NCBI RefSeq assembly: GCF_026344005.1
Contig: NZ_JAPKNH010000006.1
Span: forward strand, 1 to 64,000
Direction: 5' to 3'
Source of the DNA: Kaistia terrae
GTDB taxonomy: Bacteria > Pseudomonadota > Alphaproteobacteria > Rhizobiales > Kaistiaceae
DNA: 64,000 bases
The position numbers and the translations under genes are program-made. Of the stretch, positions 36,026 to 45,047 are shown one piece after another. Under the pieces are notes generated by a model. It had not been told where the DNA came from and did no database searches. It saw only the letters and a program-made list of their open reading frames with translations. The number at the start of each line of letters is the position of its first letter. Positions within the stretch are counted from its first letter, which is position 1.

Positions 36026-37465
36026 ATGCATTTTCCAGTCCGGCTCTTCCTGTCGGCGGCGCTTCTTACGCTCGCTTCGACAACGGCCGTCCGGGCTCAG
36101 GATAGCGCCATTCCGCTCGACCTGCTCGAGGATGCCGACGCCTTCGGCAGCCTGCGCGGCAGCGACAGCCTGGCATCGGTCGATCTGACGCTTCCAACCG
36201 AAACGCCCGGCACGGGCAGCAACGAACTGCCGACGACCGGCCGCGCCGTGCGTTCCGAACGCGTCGCGCCCATCATCGCCGAGGAGGACGAACCCGCCCG
36301 GCCGCGCAACCGCACCGCCGGCGCCCTCGACGCCTCGGCCTATGATCCGCTCGGCATTCGCCTTGGCGGCTTCATCCTGCTGCCTTCGATCGAACTGCGC
36401 GGCGGCTATACCAGCAACGCCGCCGGCGCCTCGACCGGCGGGCCGTCCGGAGTGCTGTCGGTGCTGCCGGACGTGACCCTCAAATCGGAATGGAGCCGGC
36501 ATGAGCTCAACTTCCGCTTTCGCAGCAGCAACGATTTCTACACCGACGGCTCGGTAGCGGAGAAGCCGACCGTCCAGGCCGAGGCGAACGCCCGCATCGA
36601 CCTGCCGCGCGACTGGGCCCTGCGCCTGCGCGCCGGCTATGACTACGAGACGCAGTCGCTTTCCAGCCTCGATTATCCGACGGGCGTCGAAAACCCGCCG
36701 GGCGTCAACACCTACGCCGCCGGCGCGACACTGGATGGCACGCTGGGCCGCGCGGTGCTGCAGCTTCGCAGCAACGTCGTTTCTACCGAATATGAGGATG
36801 GCAAGGCGGGCGACGTCACCATTCCCCAGGGCGACCGCGACAACACATGGGTGAGCGGGGCAGCCCGCATCGGCTATCAGGTGACGCCGGTTCTGACGCC
36901 TTTCGTCGAGGCCGAGATATCGGATCGCAGCTTTCGCCAGAAGATCGATTCAAACGGCTTCAATCGCGCCAGCCAGGGTGTGACGCTGCGCGGCGGCATC
37001 GCCTATTCGGCCGATCCGGTGCTGTCAGGCGAACTTGCCATCGGCTGGCATCACGAGCGCTACGACGACACCGCATTCCAGCCGCTCAACGCGCTGACCA
37101 TCGACGCCAACGTGCTCTGGGCGCCGACCGAGTTGACCAAATTCACCCTGCGCGCGGCAACCTATGTCGAGCCGACCACCGATCCGAACTCGGCAGGCTC
37201 GATCGTCTATGATGTCGGCCTCAAGGCCGAGCACGCTTTGCGGCGCAATGTGACGCTCGAAGCGGACCTCGGCTGGCAGTACCAGCCCTATCAAGGCATC
37301 GACGTCGCCGACACGACTTATGAAGCCGGCTTCGGCGTGACATGGAAGATCAACCGGTCCGCGTGGGTTGTCGGTCGGTTGTCGCAGGAATACTATCAAA
37401 GCGCCCAGCCGGGCGGGAGTTATCCGACGACGACGGCCACCGTCGGGCTGCGTCTGCAACGCTGA
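36026..37465 (+). CDS. Outer-membrane beta-barrel protein (BBP2-like)
   Basis: Exported 479-aa protein with a cleavable signal peptide (MHFPVRLFLSAALL to VRAQ, about 24 residues). A low-complexity acidic linker follows to about residue 110. Then come alternating hydrophobic/polar strands with many aromatic girdle residues, ending in Leu-Gln-Arg. The layout matches the outer_membrane beta-barrel BBP2_2 family of rhizobia, whose role is unknown. The ATG at 36026 precedes the signal peptide directly; the longer frame from 35969 would bury it. Next to kpsF, both serve the outer membrane. Confidence 0.82.
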   Translation: MHFPVRLFLSAALLTLASTTAVRAQDSAIPLDLLEDADAFGSLRGSDSLASVDLTLPTETPGTGSNELPTTGRAVRSERVAPIIAEEDEPARPRNRTAGALDASAYDPLGIRLGGFILLPSIELRGGYTSNAAGASTGGPSGVLSVLPDVTLKSEWSRHELNFRFRSSNDFYTDGSVAEKPTVQAEANARIDLPRDWALRLRAGYDYETQSLSSLDYPTGVENPPGVNTYAAGATLDGTLGRAVLQLRSNVVSTEYEDGKAGDVTIPQGDRDNTWVSGAARIGYQVTPVLTPFVEAEISDRSFRQKIDSNGFNRASQGVTLRGGIAYSADPVLSGELAIGWHHERYDDTAFQPLNALTIDANVLWAPTELTKFTLRAATYVEPTTDPNSAGSIVYDVGLKAEHALRRNVTLEADLGWQYQPYQGIDVADTTYEAGFGVTWKINRSAWVVGRLSQEYYQSAQPGGSYPTTTATVGLRLQR

Positions 37466-37515
37466 ATTCGGCGGGTTTCGTTTGCCGTGTCATCAACCCG
37501 ACATGTAAAGCCGGT

Positions 37516-38067
37516 ATGCAAAGCATCATGGCCTTCAACCATCGCAAAACGATCACTTTCCGCCTCGCCCAGACAGCGCGTGCCGCTCGCGGGCGCTCCG
37601 GCAGCCATTTGACGCGGATCGGGCTCCATCCCGGCCAGGATAGCGTGCTGAAGACGCTGTCCGAGCAGGATGGTCTCTCGATGAGCCAGTTGGCGCAATC
37701 CCTCGCCGTCCAGCCGCCCACCGTCACCAAGATGGTGAGCCGCCTCGCAGCCCAGGGCTATGTCGAGCGCAAGGCTTCGATGGGCGACGGGCGCCAGGCG
37801 CATGTCTACCTGACCCAGCAGGGTCGAGACACCATCCTCGCCATCGACAAGGGCTGGAAGCGTCTCGAGAAGGAAGCGCTCGCCGGTCTCGACGACAAGG
37901 ACGTCAAGCGTCTGCGCAAGATCCTGCGCCAGATCGAGCGAAACCTGTCCGCCATCGCCGAAGATGGCGAGGATGACGTCGTCGACGAGCCGGAAACCGA
38001 CGCCGAAACCGCCTCGAACGCCCCCGCGGCCGAAAATGTGCCCGAGAAGGCCGAACCCGTGGCTTGA
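37516..38067 (+). CDS. MarR-family transcriptional regulator
   Basis: Winged-helix regulator of 183 aa. The core includes LTRIGLHPGQDSVLKTL (near 34), the recognition helix VQPPTVTKMVSRLAAQGYVERK and the wing MGDGRQAHVYLT. A C-terminal tail of about 40 residues is very acidic (EDGEDDVVDEPETDAET), which contrasts with the basic tail of the MarR at 9 kb. ATG 37516 or 37528 may be used. No target is evident. It starts 50 bp after the beta-barrel gene, so co-transcription is possible. Confidence 0.85.
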   Translation: MQSIMAFNHRKTITFRLAQTARAARGRSGSHLTRIGLHPGQDSVLKTLSEQDGLSMSQLAQSLAVQPPTVTKMVSRLAAQGYVERKASMGDGRQAHVYLTQQGRDTILAIDKGWKRLEKEALAGLDDKDVKRLRKILRQIERNLSAIAEDGEDDVVDEPETDAETASNAPAAENVPEKAEPVA

Positions 38068-38199
38068 GCCGGGCGGCGCTATCTGATTGATTGGGTAAGA
38101 CTTGCTGATTGATTGGCAGGGCTTGCCGGGCAAGACCTGATCGTCGATAGCGCTTGCCCCTCTTCGGGCCTTCTCCCCGCCCGAGTTTCCGGAGTTCGG

Positions 38200-39126
38200 A
38201 TGTCTTCCCCGTTGCCGCCCGCCGACGCGGAGGCTGCGCTGCGCCTGCGCGGCATCGCCTTGTATTCCCTCGCCATGCTTCTCTTCGCCGGCACCGATGC
38301 CTGCGCGAAATATGCGGGCCAGTTCGTACCGGTGATGGAAGTCGTCTGGGTCCGTTTCCTCGTGCAGGTCGTGCTGGCCGTGCTGGTGTTCCAGCCCTGG
38401 CGCGCGATCGCGCTCTACAAGACCCGACGGCCGGTGCTGCAATTCATGCGCGGCATGTTCCTGGCCGGGTCGACGATCTTCAACTTCCTCGCCATCCATC
38501 AGTTGCAGCTCGACCAGACGATGTCGATCGGCTTCTCGGCGCCGTTCATCACGGCCGCCCTCGCCGGGCCGTTGCTGGGCGAATGGGCCGGCCCGCGCCG
38601 CTGGGCCGCGATCCTCGTCGGCTTCGCCGGCGTGCTCATCATCACCATGCCCGGCTTCGGCACGCTGAAGCCGGCGATCTTCCTGTCCGTGGCGGCAGCC
38701 TGCTCGAACGCGTTCTACATCCTCTCGACCCGCCTGTTGACCCGCACGGACAGCAGCGCCGGCCTGGTGCTCTATTCGGCGCTGATCCCGATGCTGGTGC
38801 TTGCGCCGATCTCCGTGCCGGCGATGGCCGTGCCGCCGACATGGCTGATCGGGCTCTGCATGTTCCTGACCGGCGCGCTCGCCTTCACCGGCCACTGGTG
38901 TCTGGTCCAGGCCCATCGGCAGACCGCCGTGCCGGTGCTGGCGCCCTTCATGTATACCGGCCTGATCTGGATGATCCTGCTCGGCTATCTCGTCTTCGAC
39001 GATGTGCCGGAGCCGCGCACGCTGGTCGGCGCCAGCATCATCATCGCCAGCGGGCTCTATCTGCTCTATCGCGAGCGGGTCAGGGAGCCGGAGCGCCAGC
39101 AGCCGGTGGACGTGCTGGACGGCTGA
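38200..39126 (+). CDS. DMT-superfamily (EamA) transporter
   Basis: Ten-helix permease of 308 aa made of two EamA repeats (about 18-150 and 165-300). The first repeat carries LYSLAMLLFAGTDACAKYAG and WVRFLVQ, the second FMYTGLIWMILLGYLVFDDVPEPRTLVGA. ATG 38200 gives a normal N-terminus; upstream starts add sequence with no family match. Many such proteins export amino acids or other metabolites; substrate is not known. Confidence 0.88.
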   Translation: MSSPLPPADAEAALRLRGIALYSLAMLLFAGTDACAKYAGQFVPVMEVVWVRFLVQVVLAVLVFQPWRAIALYKTRRPVLQFMRGMFLAGSTIFNFLAIHQLQLDQTMSIGFSAPFITAALAGPLLGEWAGPRRWAAILVGFAGVLIITMPGFGTLKPAIFLSVAAACSNAFYILSTRLLTRTDSSAGLVLYSALIPMLVLAPISVPAMAVPPTWLIGLCMFLTGALAFTGHWCLVQAHRQTAVPVLAPFMYTGLIWMILLGYLVFDDVPEPRTLVGASIIIASGLYLLYRERVREPERQQPVDVLDG

Positions 39127-39259
39127 TATCGCGATCGCAAGCCGGCGCGGCAGAAATGCCGCTGCCCGCGCTGGTGAAATGCTTTAAGAGATCGAGTTGC
39201 ATCGCCCGAATGCGGATTTCGCCGGGCGGCTCCCGAACGTGCCTTCCCCCGGATACCCC

Positions 39260-40459
39260 ATGGCCCTTCCTGCCAATCGCCAGGCGCGCTTTTTCGTCGC
39301 CCTCGCCATCATGGTCGCGCTGCTGAACAGCACCGCCGCATCGCCGCTCTATACGAGCTACCGGATGATGTGGTCGCTCGATGCGTTCACCGTCGCCTTC
39401 ATCTTCGCGATCTACGCCTTCGGCACGCTGTTCGCGCTGGTCGTTCTCGGCCGCCTTTCCGACAAGCTGCGCGATCGCCGGTTGCTGATCATCCTGTCGC
39501 TTGGCGTGGTGATCGCCGGCGCGCTGATCTTCGCCTCGGCCGGCAGCCTCGCGACGCTGCTGATCGGCCGCCTGCTGGCCGGCATCGGCACCGGCGGCCT
39601 GACCGGCATCGCCAACGCCGCCCTGATCGAGCTCGACCCGAAGGCCGATGCCCGCGCCAACGCCGTGCTGGCGACGGCCGTCTTCACCGGCGGCTGCGCG
39701 CTCGGGCCGATGATTTCCTCCGCCGCGCTCCATTTCGACGCGTGGCCGTTGCAACTGCCCTTCATCCTGATTGCCGCGCTGGCGGTGATTGCGATCGTCG
39801 GCCTCGCCACCGCCACCTGGCAGCCTGCCGCCCGCGCCATCGACACGCCCCGGACGCTCACCGCCGCGATCATCCTGCCTACCGGCCGCTACACCGCCTT
39901 CGCGGTCGCAGCCGGTGCGCTGATCATCGCCTGGGCGGTCGGGTCGACCTTCGCCGGCCTTGGCGTCACCTTCGTGCATGAGTTGCTGAAGGTCGACAGC
40001 CAGGCCGCTTCCGGCGTCATCGTCGCCGTCTTCCAGCTCGTCGCCGGCATCAGCCAGCTGGCCAGCCAGCGGCTGGATTCGAACAGGGCGATGGTGATCG
40101 GCACAACGCTGATATCGCTGGCGATTCTTGCCTGCGCCTATTCGATCTGGGCCGCCTCGCCACTGCTGTTCGTCCTCGGCACAATCGGCAGCGGCATCGG
40201 CTATGGCGCGGCCTTTGTCGGCGCGGCCGGCGTCGTCAACCGCATCGCCCCGCCGGACCGGCGCGCGACGTGGGTCTCGACCTTCTACATCACCGGCTAT
40301 CTCGCCAACGCCATCCCGGTCCTGGCGCTGGGCTTCCTCGGCGACAGGCTGGGTCTGTTTGGCGCGTTCCTGTGCCTGACTGTCTTCACGGTGGTCGGCA
40401 CCGTCGTCGTCAACATCGCCGCCAAGCTGATCCTGCCGGCCAAGGGTTTGCGGAAGTAG
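39260..40459 (+). CDS. MFS transporter (sugar-efflux/AraJ-like)
   Basis: Twelve-helix major facilitator of 399 aa. The N-terminal ASPLYTSYRMMWSLDAF and loop motif VVLGRLSDKLRDRRLLI are typical of the DHA1/AraJ-like branch exporting sugars or drugs. LLAGIGTGGLTG near 110 is the TM4 region. ATG 39260 follows a short spacer; the alternative upstream start lacks a ribosome-binding site. A single gene, with family-A repeats after its stop. Confidence 0.85.
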   Translation: MALPANRQARFFVALAIMVALLNSTAASPLYTSYRMMWSLDAFTVAFIFAIYAFGTLFALVVLGRLSDKLRDRRLLIILSLGVVIAGALIFASAGSLATLLIGRLLAGIGTGGLTGIANAALIELDPKADARANAVLATAVFTGGCALGPMISSAALHFDAWPLQLPFILIAALAVIAIVGLATATWQPAARAIDTPRTLTAAIILPTGRYTAFAVAAGALIIAWAVGSTFAGLGVTFVHELLKVDSQAASGVIVAVFQLVAGISQLASQRLDSNRAMVIGTTLISLAILACAYSIWAASPLLFVLGTIGSGIGYGAAFVGAAGVVNRIAPPDRRATWVSTFYITGYLANAIPVLALGFLGDRLGLFGAFLCLTVFTVVGTVVVNIAAKLILPAKGLRK

Positions 40460-40502
40460 GAGTCACATCCAGATCCATCTGATTTGAAGCACAGCGCTTT
40501 CC

Positions 40503-40628
40503 TCACCTCTCCCTGAGGGAGAGGTCGGCGGCCGAAGGGCGGCGGGTGAGGGTTTACGGCCTCACCGGATGGTTTCCTAAACCCTCACCCGGAGCTTCGC
40601 TCCGACCTCTCCCTCAGGGAGAGGTGAG
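40503..40628. repeat. Family-A REP-like inverted pair
   Basis: CACCTCTCCCTGAGGGAGAGGTCG..GGGTGAGGGTTTA is followed by the reversed TAAACCCTCACCC..GGGAGAGGTGAGG, about 25 bp apart. They sit between the MFS gene and the convergent molybdenum-enzyme gene. The rest of the 238-bp gap shows nothing further. Confidence 0.75.
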
Positions 40629-40697
40629 GGGCCGGCTCTACCCATGACGCGCCGCCCTTGTCCAAAAGTGGAGATCCACGCGAAAGGCCGGGTCGTC

Positions 40698-41480
40698 TCA
40701 AATGCCTGCATACCATTCGTAGCCGCGGTCTTCCCAGAAGCCGCCCTTGCCGCCGTCGATATCGGCGTAATCGGCGACCGCCTCGATGCGCATGACGTAT
40801 TTCGCCATCTTGTAGCCGAGCTGACGTTCGACCCGCAGGCGCAGCGGCGCGCCATGGGCGACCGGCAAGGTCTGGCCGTTCATCTCATAGGCGAGGATGG
40901 TCTGCGCATGTTCGGCATCCGGCAGGCCGAGGCTCTCATAGTATTTGGCGCCGCCGGCCAGCGTCTGGTCTAGCGTGTCGGCGCAATAGAACACGATGTA
41001 GCGCGCCTCCGGCTTCAGCCCGACCTGGTCGAGCAGCGTCTTCAGCGGCACGCCCTTCCATTTGCCGATGCAGCTCCAGCCCTCGACGCAATCGTGCCGG
41101 GTGATCTGGGTGCGCGAGGGCAGGGCGCGCAGATCGGCCAGCGACCACTCCATCGGCCGCTCGACCAGCCCACCCACTTTCAGCTTCCAATTCTTGAAGC
41201 TGTCGGCCGAGAGCGCGAGATAGTCCTCGTCCTGAGGATCGATGCTGCCGTTCGGCTTGAAGTCGGGCGAGATGTCCGCCTCGGTATATTCGCGCGCCAT
41301 GTCATTGGGGCCGAGGATGGCGCGTTGCGTCGTGCGGGTCAGGGTCTCGGCCCGGAACAGCATGCGGCGAAACCAGTCGGAGCTCGAAAGCTGGTCGCAA
41401 CCGGCAAGCAGCAGCGTGCCACCGAGCACGAAAACCCGCTTGAGAAAGCCACGGCGGTCAAAACCCTGTTTATCGCGCAT
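40698..41480 (-). CDS. Molybdopterin-dependent oxidoreductase (sulfite-oxidase/YedY fold), predicted Tat lipoprotein
   Basis: Periplasmic molybdenum enzyme of 260 aa. The N-terminus combines a twin-arginine signal (DRRGFLKR, residues 8-15) with a lipobox (LLLAGC, Cys28), which implies export in folded form and lipid anchoring. The molybdenum-ligating Cys is expected in HDCVEGWSCIGKW (Cys131 or Cys137); VEGWSC is the sulfite-oxidase-fold pattern. GAPLRLRVERQLGYKMAKYV near 215 completes the cofactor site. It overlaps the cytochrome b gene by 11 bp, so that protein is its likely electron partner. The substrate may be an oxidised sulfur or nitrogen compound; this is not resolved. Confidence 0.85.
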   Translation of the reverse strand: MRDKQGFDRRGFLKRVFVLGGTLLLAGCDQLSSSDWFRRMLFRAETLTRTTQRAILGPNDMAREYTEADISPDFKPNGSIDPQDEDYLALSADSFKNWKLKVGGLVERPMEWSLADLRALPSRTQITRHDCVEGWSCIGKWKGVPLKTLLDQVGLKPEARYIVFYCADTLDQTLAGGAKYYESLGLPDAEHAQTILAYEMNGQTLPVAHGAPLRLRVERQLGYKMAKYVMRIEAVADYADIDGGKGGFWEDRGYEWYAGI

Positions 41481-42312
41481 CGGGCTTCTCCTTCGGCTCG
41501 ATGGCGTAGTTGCCGGTGATCATCGAGCGCAGATTGTTGAAGACGCCGGAGACCAGCACCATCACGAGGTGGACGAGAATGAACAGCACCACCAGCGTCG
41601 CGCAGATGAAATGGATGGTGCGCGCCGTCTGGCGGCCGCCGAAGAGATCGACAAGCCACGGAAACGCGGCGTCGATGCCGGGCGACATGGTCAGCCCGGC
41701 CAGCACCAGCAGCGGCAGCACGATGATGACGATGCCGAAATAGGCGAGCTTCTGCAGCACGTTGTAATGCCGCGCCTCATCGCCTTTAGGGAAATGGAGC
41801 CGCATATGCTCCCAGATCGACCCGCCGATATGGCGCAGCTGGTCCCGGCTCGGCACCAGTTCGCGCAGATGGCCGGAGGTCAGGCTGTAGGCGAGATAGA
41901 CGAGACCGTTGGCGACGAACAGCCAGGCGAAGAAGAAATGCCAGCGCCGGCCGGTGGCGAGATCCTGATAGCTCGGCAGCGTCGCCCAGCTTGGAAAACC
42001 GCGCTCGACCAACTCGCCATTTTCGCGCGAGACGCCGAGGACGCCGGTGGTGGTGAAGCCATGGCCGAGGATGGTCGTGACGCCGACCGGCTTTTCGTCA
42101 CTTTCCGGCGCCTGGCCCATGGCCAGCACGGGGCTATCGAAATGCGAGCGCTGGCCGAGATAGAGGGCAGGGTGGGCGTTGAAGATCTGCATTCCGCTCA
42201 TCAGCAGAACGGTGATGCACAGCACATTGATCCAGTGCGTGATCCGCACCACCAGCCGGTGGCGATAGATCAGGCGTCGCGTTGGGACGCCTTCTTCCGA
42301 AATCGCAGACAT
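41470..42312 (-). CDS. Cytochrome b561-type membrane subunit
   Basis: Four- to five-helix membrane protein of 280 aa in the Ni,Fe-hydrogenase/formate-dehydrogenase cytochrome b group. Haem-ligating His candidates are in VVRITHWINVLC (TM1), WHFFFAWLFV, and TIHFICATLVVLFILVHLVMV near the C-terminus. ATG 42312 sits behind GGAGG. First gene of a two-gene unit with the molybdenum enzyme, overlapping it by 11 bp. It should pass electrons between the quinone pool and the lipoprotein. Confidence 0.87.
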   Translation of the reverse strand: MSAISEEGVPTRRLIYRHRLVVRITHWINVLCITVLLMSGMQIFNAHPALYLGQRSHFDSPVLAMGQAPESDEKPVGVTTILGHGFTTTGVLGVSRENGELVERGFPSWATLPSYQDLATGRRWHFFFAWLFVANGLVYLAYSLTSGHLRELVPSRDQLRHIGGSIWEHMRLHFPKGDEARHYNVLQKLAYFGIVIIVLPLLVLAGLTMSPGIDAAFPWLVDLFGGRQTARTIHFICATLVVLFILVHLVMVLVSGVFNNLRSMITGNYAIEPKEKPDAR

Positions 42313-42467
42313 GGCCGGCCTCCACCGGCCCGGCATGCGGTCGAAACGGCCGCCCTTTTTCCGGGCCTGACCATTCTACGCCCAGAACGCTCGCGAAGTT
42401 TCGTCGATTAGGCAAAGAGCTCGGGAGCCCCTTCACCTCATCTGGAGAGAGAGTTGATTCCAAAAGC

Positions 42468-42634
42468 TCGACCCTCATCCTGAGGCGCCCGGCGAAGCCG
42501 GGCCTCGAAGGAGGGTCAGTGAACACTTGATCTAGTTCGCGCGGCGGATTTCGCCGGACTTGGTCCGCAAACCCCGGTGCTCCGCTGGCCCCTCCTTCGA
42601 GGCTTCGCTTGCGCGAAGCACCTCAGGATGATGG
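42468..42634. repeat. Family-B (BIME-like) inverted pair
   Basis: Subtype I forward (CATCCTGAGGCGCCCGGC GAA GCCGGGC) and subtype II reverse (CCTTCGAGGCTTCGCTT GCGCGAAGC). The remaining gap between the cytochrome gene and the dehydrogenase gene (42313-42750) shows no credible gene; a GGTGGTGGGC-rich patch near 42700-42740 is unexplained. Confidence 0.78.
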
Positions 42635-42750
42635 CGGAGCAGGTCGATGGGCCTGGGGGCGCAGAGGTTGGCGAATGGCTGCCCACCACATCAATCCAGG
42701 CCGGGGTGGTGGGCTACCTTCCGGCAGCCCACGCTTTCCCGAAGGAAAAG

Positions 42751-43650
42751 TTAGCCCTTCAGCTTGGTGCCGTTTTGCGCGGCGATGAAGTCCGACAGCA
42801 TCGGCACGAACGTCTCACCTTGGCCGGAGGCGGCCATGGCGGCGAAATTGTTCTTCACCGCGTCGCCCAGCGTGTTCACCGCGCCAACCGAATCCGCCAT
42901 CGAGGCGAGATAGCGCAGGTCCTTGTAGGCGTTGGAGATGGTGAAGGGATGGGCGTTCTCGTTGCGGTCGATCACGTAGTTCATGAAGGTATCGTAGAAG
43001 CCGCAGTGCATGCGGCCTTTGCTGATCACCGAATGGAAGGTGTCGGGGGTGATGCCGGACTTCTGGCCGATGGCAAGCGCCTCGGAATAGAGGGCCGCAT
43101 AGCCGAGCGACAGGAAGTTGTTGATCAGCTTCATCTTGTGGCCGGCGCCGACCGGGCCGACATGGACGATCGTCGCCGCCCAGCAGGCGATCAGCGGCTT
43201 CACCGAGGCAAACACCTCGTCGCTGGCGCCGACAAGCGCCTGCAGCGTGCCGGCCGCGGCGCCTGCCGGCGTGCCGCCGAGCGGCGCATCGACCAGCGTC
43301 ACGCCCGCTGCTTCCATCCGTCCCGAAAGACGCAGCGTCGAGGTCGGCTCGGCGGTCGAGCAATCGATGACGATCAGCCCCTTTCGCGCACCCGCCAGAA
43401 TGCCGTCCTTGCCCTCGATCACCGTCTCGACATCGCGCGAGCCGGTCACGCAGAGGAAGATGACGTCGGCGCCGCGCGCCATTTCTGCCGGGGTCTGCAC
43501 TTCGCTGGCGCCCTTGGCGACCAGCCGCTCCACGGCTTCGCGGCGACGATTCGCCATCACGAGCAGCGGATTCCCCTTGGTCAGGAGGTTGGTCGCCATC
43601 CCTTCGCCCATAAATCCGAGCCCGATGAAGCCGACGGTGCGGTTCGACAT
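42751..43650 (-). CDS. NAD(P)-dependent beta-hydroxyacid dehydrogenase (3-hydroxyisobutyrate / tartronate-semialdehyde reductase family)
   Basis: Beta-hydroxyacid dehydrogenase of 299 aa. The cofactor motif is GFIGLGFMGEGMATNL (near 7). The substrate-binding segment DAPLGGTPAGAAAGTLQALVG follows near 122, and the catalytic Lys is in GAGHKMKLINNFLSLGYAALYSE (near 170). Members reduce tartronate semialdehyde or oxidise 3-hydroxyisobutyrate, and sequence alone does not decide. It is divergent from a 2-hydroxyacid dehydrogenase gene 241 bp away, hinting at glyoxylate or glycerate metabolism. Confidence 0.88.
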   Translation of the reverse strand: MSNRTVGFIGLGFMGEGMATNLLTKGNPLLVMANRRREAVERLVAKGASEVQTPAEMARGADVIFLCVTGSRDVETVIEGKDGILAGARKGLIVIDCSTAEPTSTLRLSGRMEAAGVTLVDAPLGGTPAGAAAGTLQALVGASDEVFASVKPLIACWAATIVHVGPVGAGHKMKLINNFLSLGYAALYSEALAIGQKSGITPDTFHSVISKGRMHCGFYDTFMNYVIDRNENAHPFTISNAYKDLRYLASMADSVGAVNTLGDAVKNNFAAMAASGQGETFVPMLSDFIAAQNGTKLKG

Positions 43651-43891
43651 GGCAGCAACCCTCCCTGGGTGTTTGCATTTGATTTCATTCGCAGATTAGA
43701 GTGCGGAACCGGTTCAGGACAAGGCAAACCAGCAGCCGGTCCCAAGTGGATGCCACTCGGAACGCCACTCAATCGGAATGTTGGTTCGCACTTGCCGAAA
43801 CCGACCGCCGAAATCATGTTATCGATCACACGGATCCGACGCCGGCGACACGTCAGCCGGGTTCGCGCACAGCCAGCCTCAAGGAGCTTCC

Positions 43892-44857
43892 ATGTCTCGG
43901 CCAGAACTGCTCATGCCCGGCCGCATGCAACAGAACGTCAACGATGCACTCGACGCCAAGTTCACCGTGCATCGCCTCTATGACGCCAAGGATCCGGCAG
44001 CCCTGCTCGCCGAAGTCGCTCCGCGCATCCAGGCCGTTGCTGTCGGCGGCGCTGTCGATGCGGCGCTGATCGACAAGCTGCCCGCGCTCGAGATTATTGC
44101 CTCGTTCGGTGTCGGCTATGATGCCGTCGACGCCAAGCACGCCTCGACCCGGGGCATCATCGTCACCAACACCCCGGACGTGCTGACCGAGGAAGTCGCC
44201 GACACCGCGCTCGGCCTGCTGCTGATGACGGTTCGCGAGCTTTCCGCTTCCGAGCGCCACCTGCGCGCCGGCAAGTGGCCCGCCGGCAATTTCCCGCTCA
44301 GCGGCTCGCTGCGCGACCGCACGGTCGGCATCGTCGGCCTGGGGCGCATCGGCAAGGCCATCGCCCGCCGCCTGGAGGCATTCGGCGTTCCGGTCGTCTA
44401 TCACAACCGCCGTCCGGCCGAGGACGTCTCCTACAAGTACTACGCCGACCTGACCGAGATGGCTGGGGATGTCGACACGCTCCTGAGCGTCCTGCCCGGC
44501 GGCGCTTCGACCGAGAAGGCGATCAACCGCGCCGTTCTCGACGCGCTCGGGCCCCGTGGCGTGCTGATCAATATCGGTCGCGGCACGGTCGTCGACGAGC
44601 AGGCGCTGATCGAAGCGCTCAAGGAGAAGCGCATCCTGGCCGCCGGTCTCGACGTGTTCGAGAAGGAGCCGCAGGTTCCCGCCGAACTGATCGCGCTCGA
44701 AAACGCCGTCCTGCTGCCGCATGTCGGCTCGGCATCGGTGTATACGCGCGACGCCATGGGCCAGCGCGTCATCGACAATTTGACCGCCTGGCTCGAAAAC
44801 AAGCCGCCGCTCAGCCCCGTCTCCGAGACGCCGTTCTCGGGCTGGAAGGGCAAGTAG
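43892..44857 (+). CDS. D-2-hydroxyacid dehydrogenase (glyoxylate/hydroxypyruvate reductase-like)
   Basis: Enzyme of 321 aa in the D-isomer-specific 2-hydroxyacid dehydrogenase family. The nucleotide motif GIVGLGRIGKAIARRL is near 150. The catalytic set is the Arg in NIGRGTVVDE (near 232), the Glu in DVFEKEPQVP and the His in LLPHVGSASVYT (near 285). SFGVGYDAVDA near 71 binds the carboxylate. ATG 43892 follows AAGGAGCTTCC. The pairing with the divergent dehydrogenase suggests glyoxylate/hydroxypyruvate reduction, but this is inference. Confidence 0.9.
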   Translation: MSRPELLMPGRMQQNVNDALDAKFTVHRLYDAKDPAALLAEVAPRIQAVAVGGAVDAALIDKLPALEIIASFGVGYDAVDAKHASTRGIIVTNTPDVLTEEVADTALGLLLMTVRELSASERHLRAGKWPAGNFPLSGSLRDRTVGIVGLGRIGKAIARRLEAFGVPVVYHNRRPAEDVSYKYYADLTEMAGDVDTLLSVLPGGASTEKAINRAVLDALGPRGVLINIGRGTVVDEQALIEALKEKRILAAGLDVFEKEPQVPAELIALENAVLLPHVGSASVYTRDAMGQRVIDNLTAWLENKPPLSPVSETPFSGWKGK

Positions 44858-44890
44858 GCTTCTCGCTACAGCGTGATCCGGCTCTGTGAA

Positions 44891-44930
44891 ATCCCCTCTC
44901 CCGCACGCGGGGGAGGGGGCAGGGTGACGG
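44891..44930. repeat. Family-A REP-like element, degenerate
   Basis: CCCTCTCCCGC with an imperfect mirror GCGGGGGAGGG, about 35 bp after the dehydrogenase stop. Only the central palindrome of the family is preserved. Confidence 0.55.
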
Positions 44931-45047
44931 GCCTCCTTTGCCCGAAGCATCGCGTTCCCCATCGCAATCGGCGCGGACATCGCCTATATCAGGCGGCAAC
45001 CCATTCCCCCTTTTGCGCGGGCTGATGTTCCGCGCCGGAGACATTTC

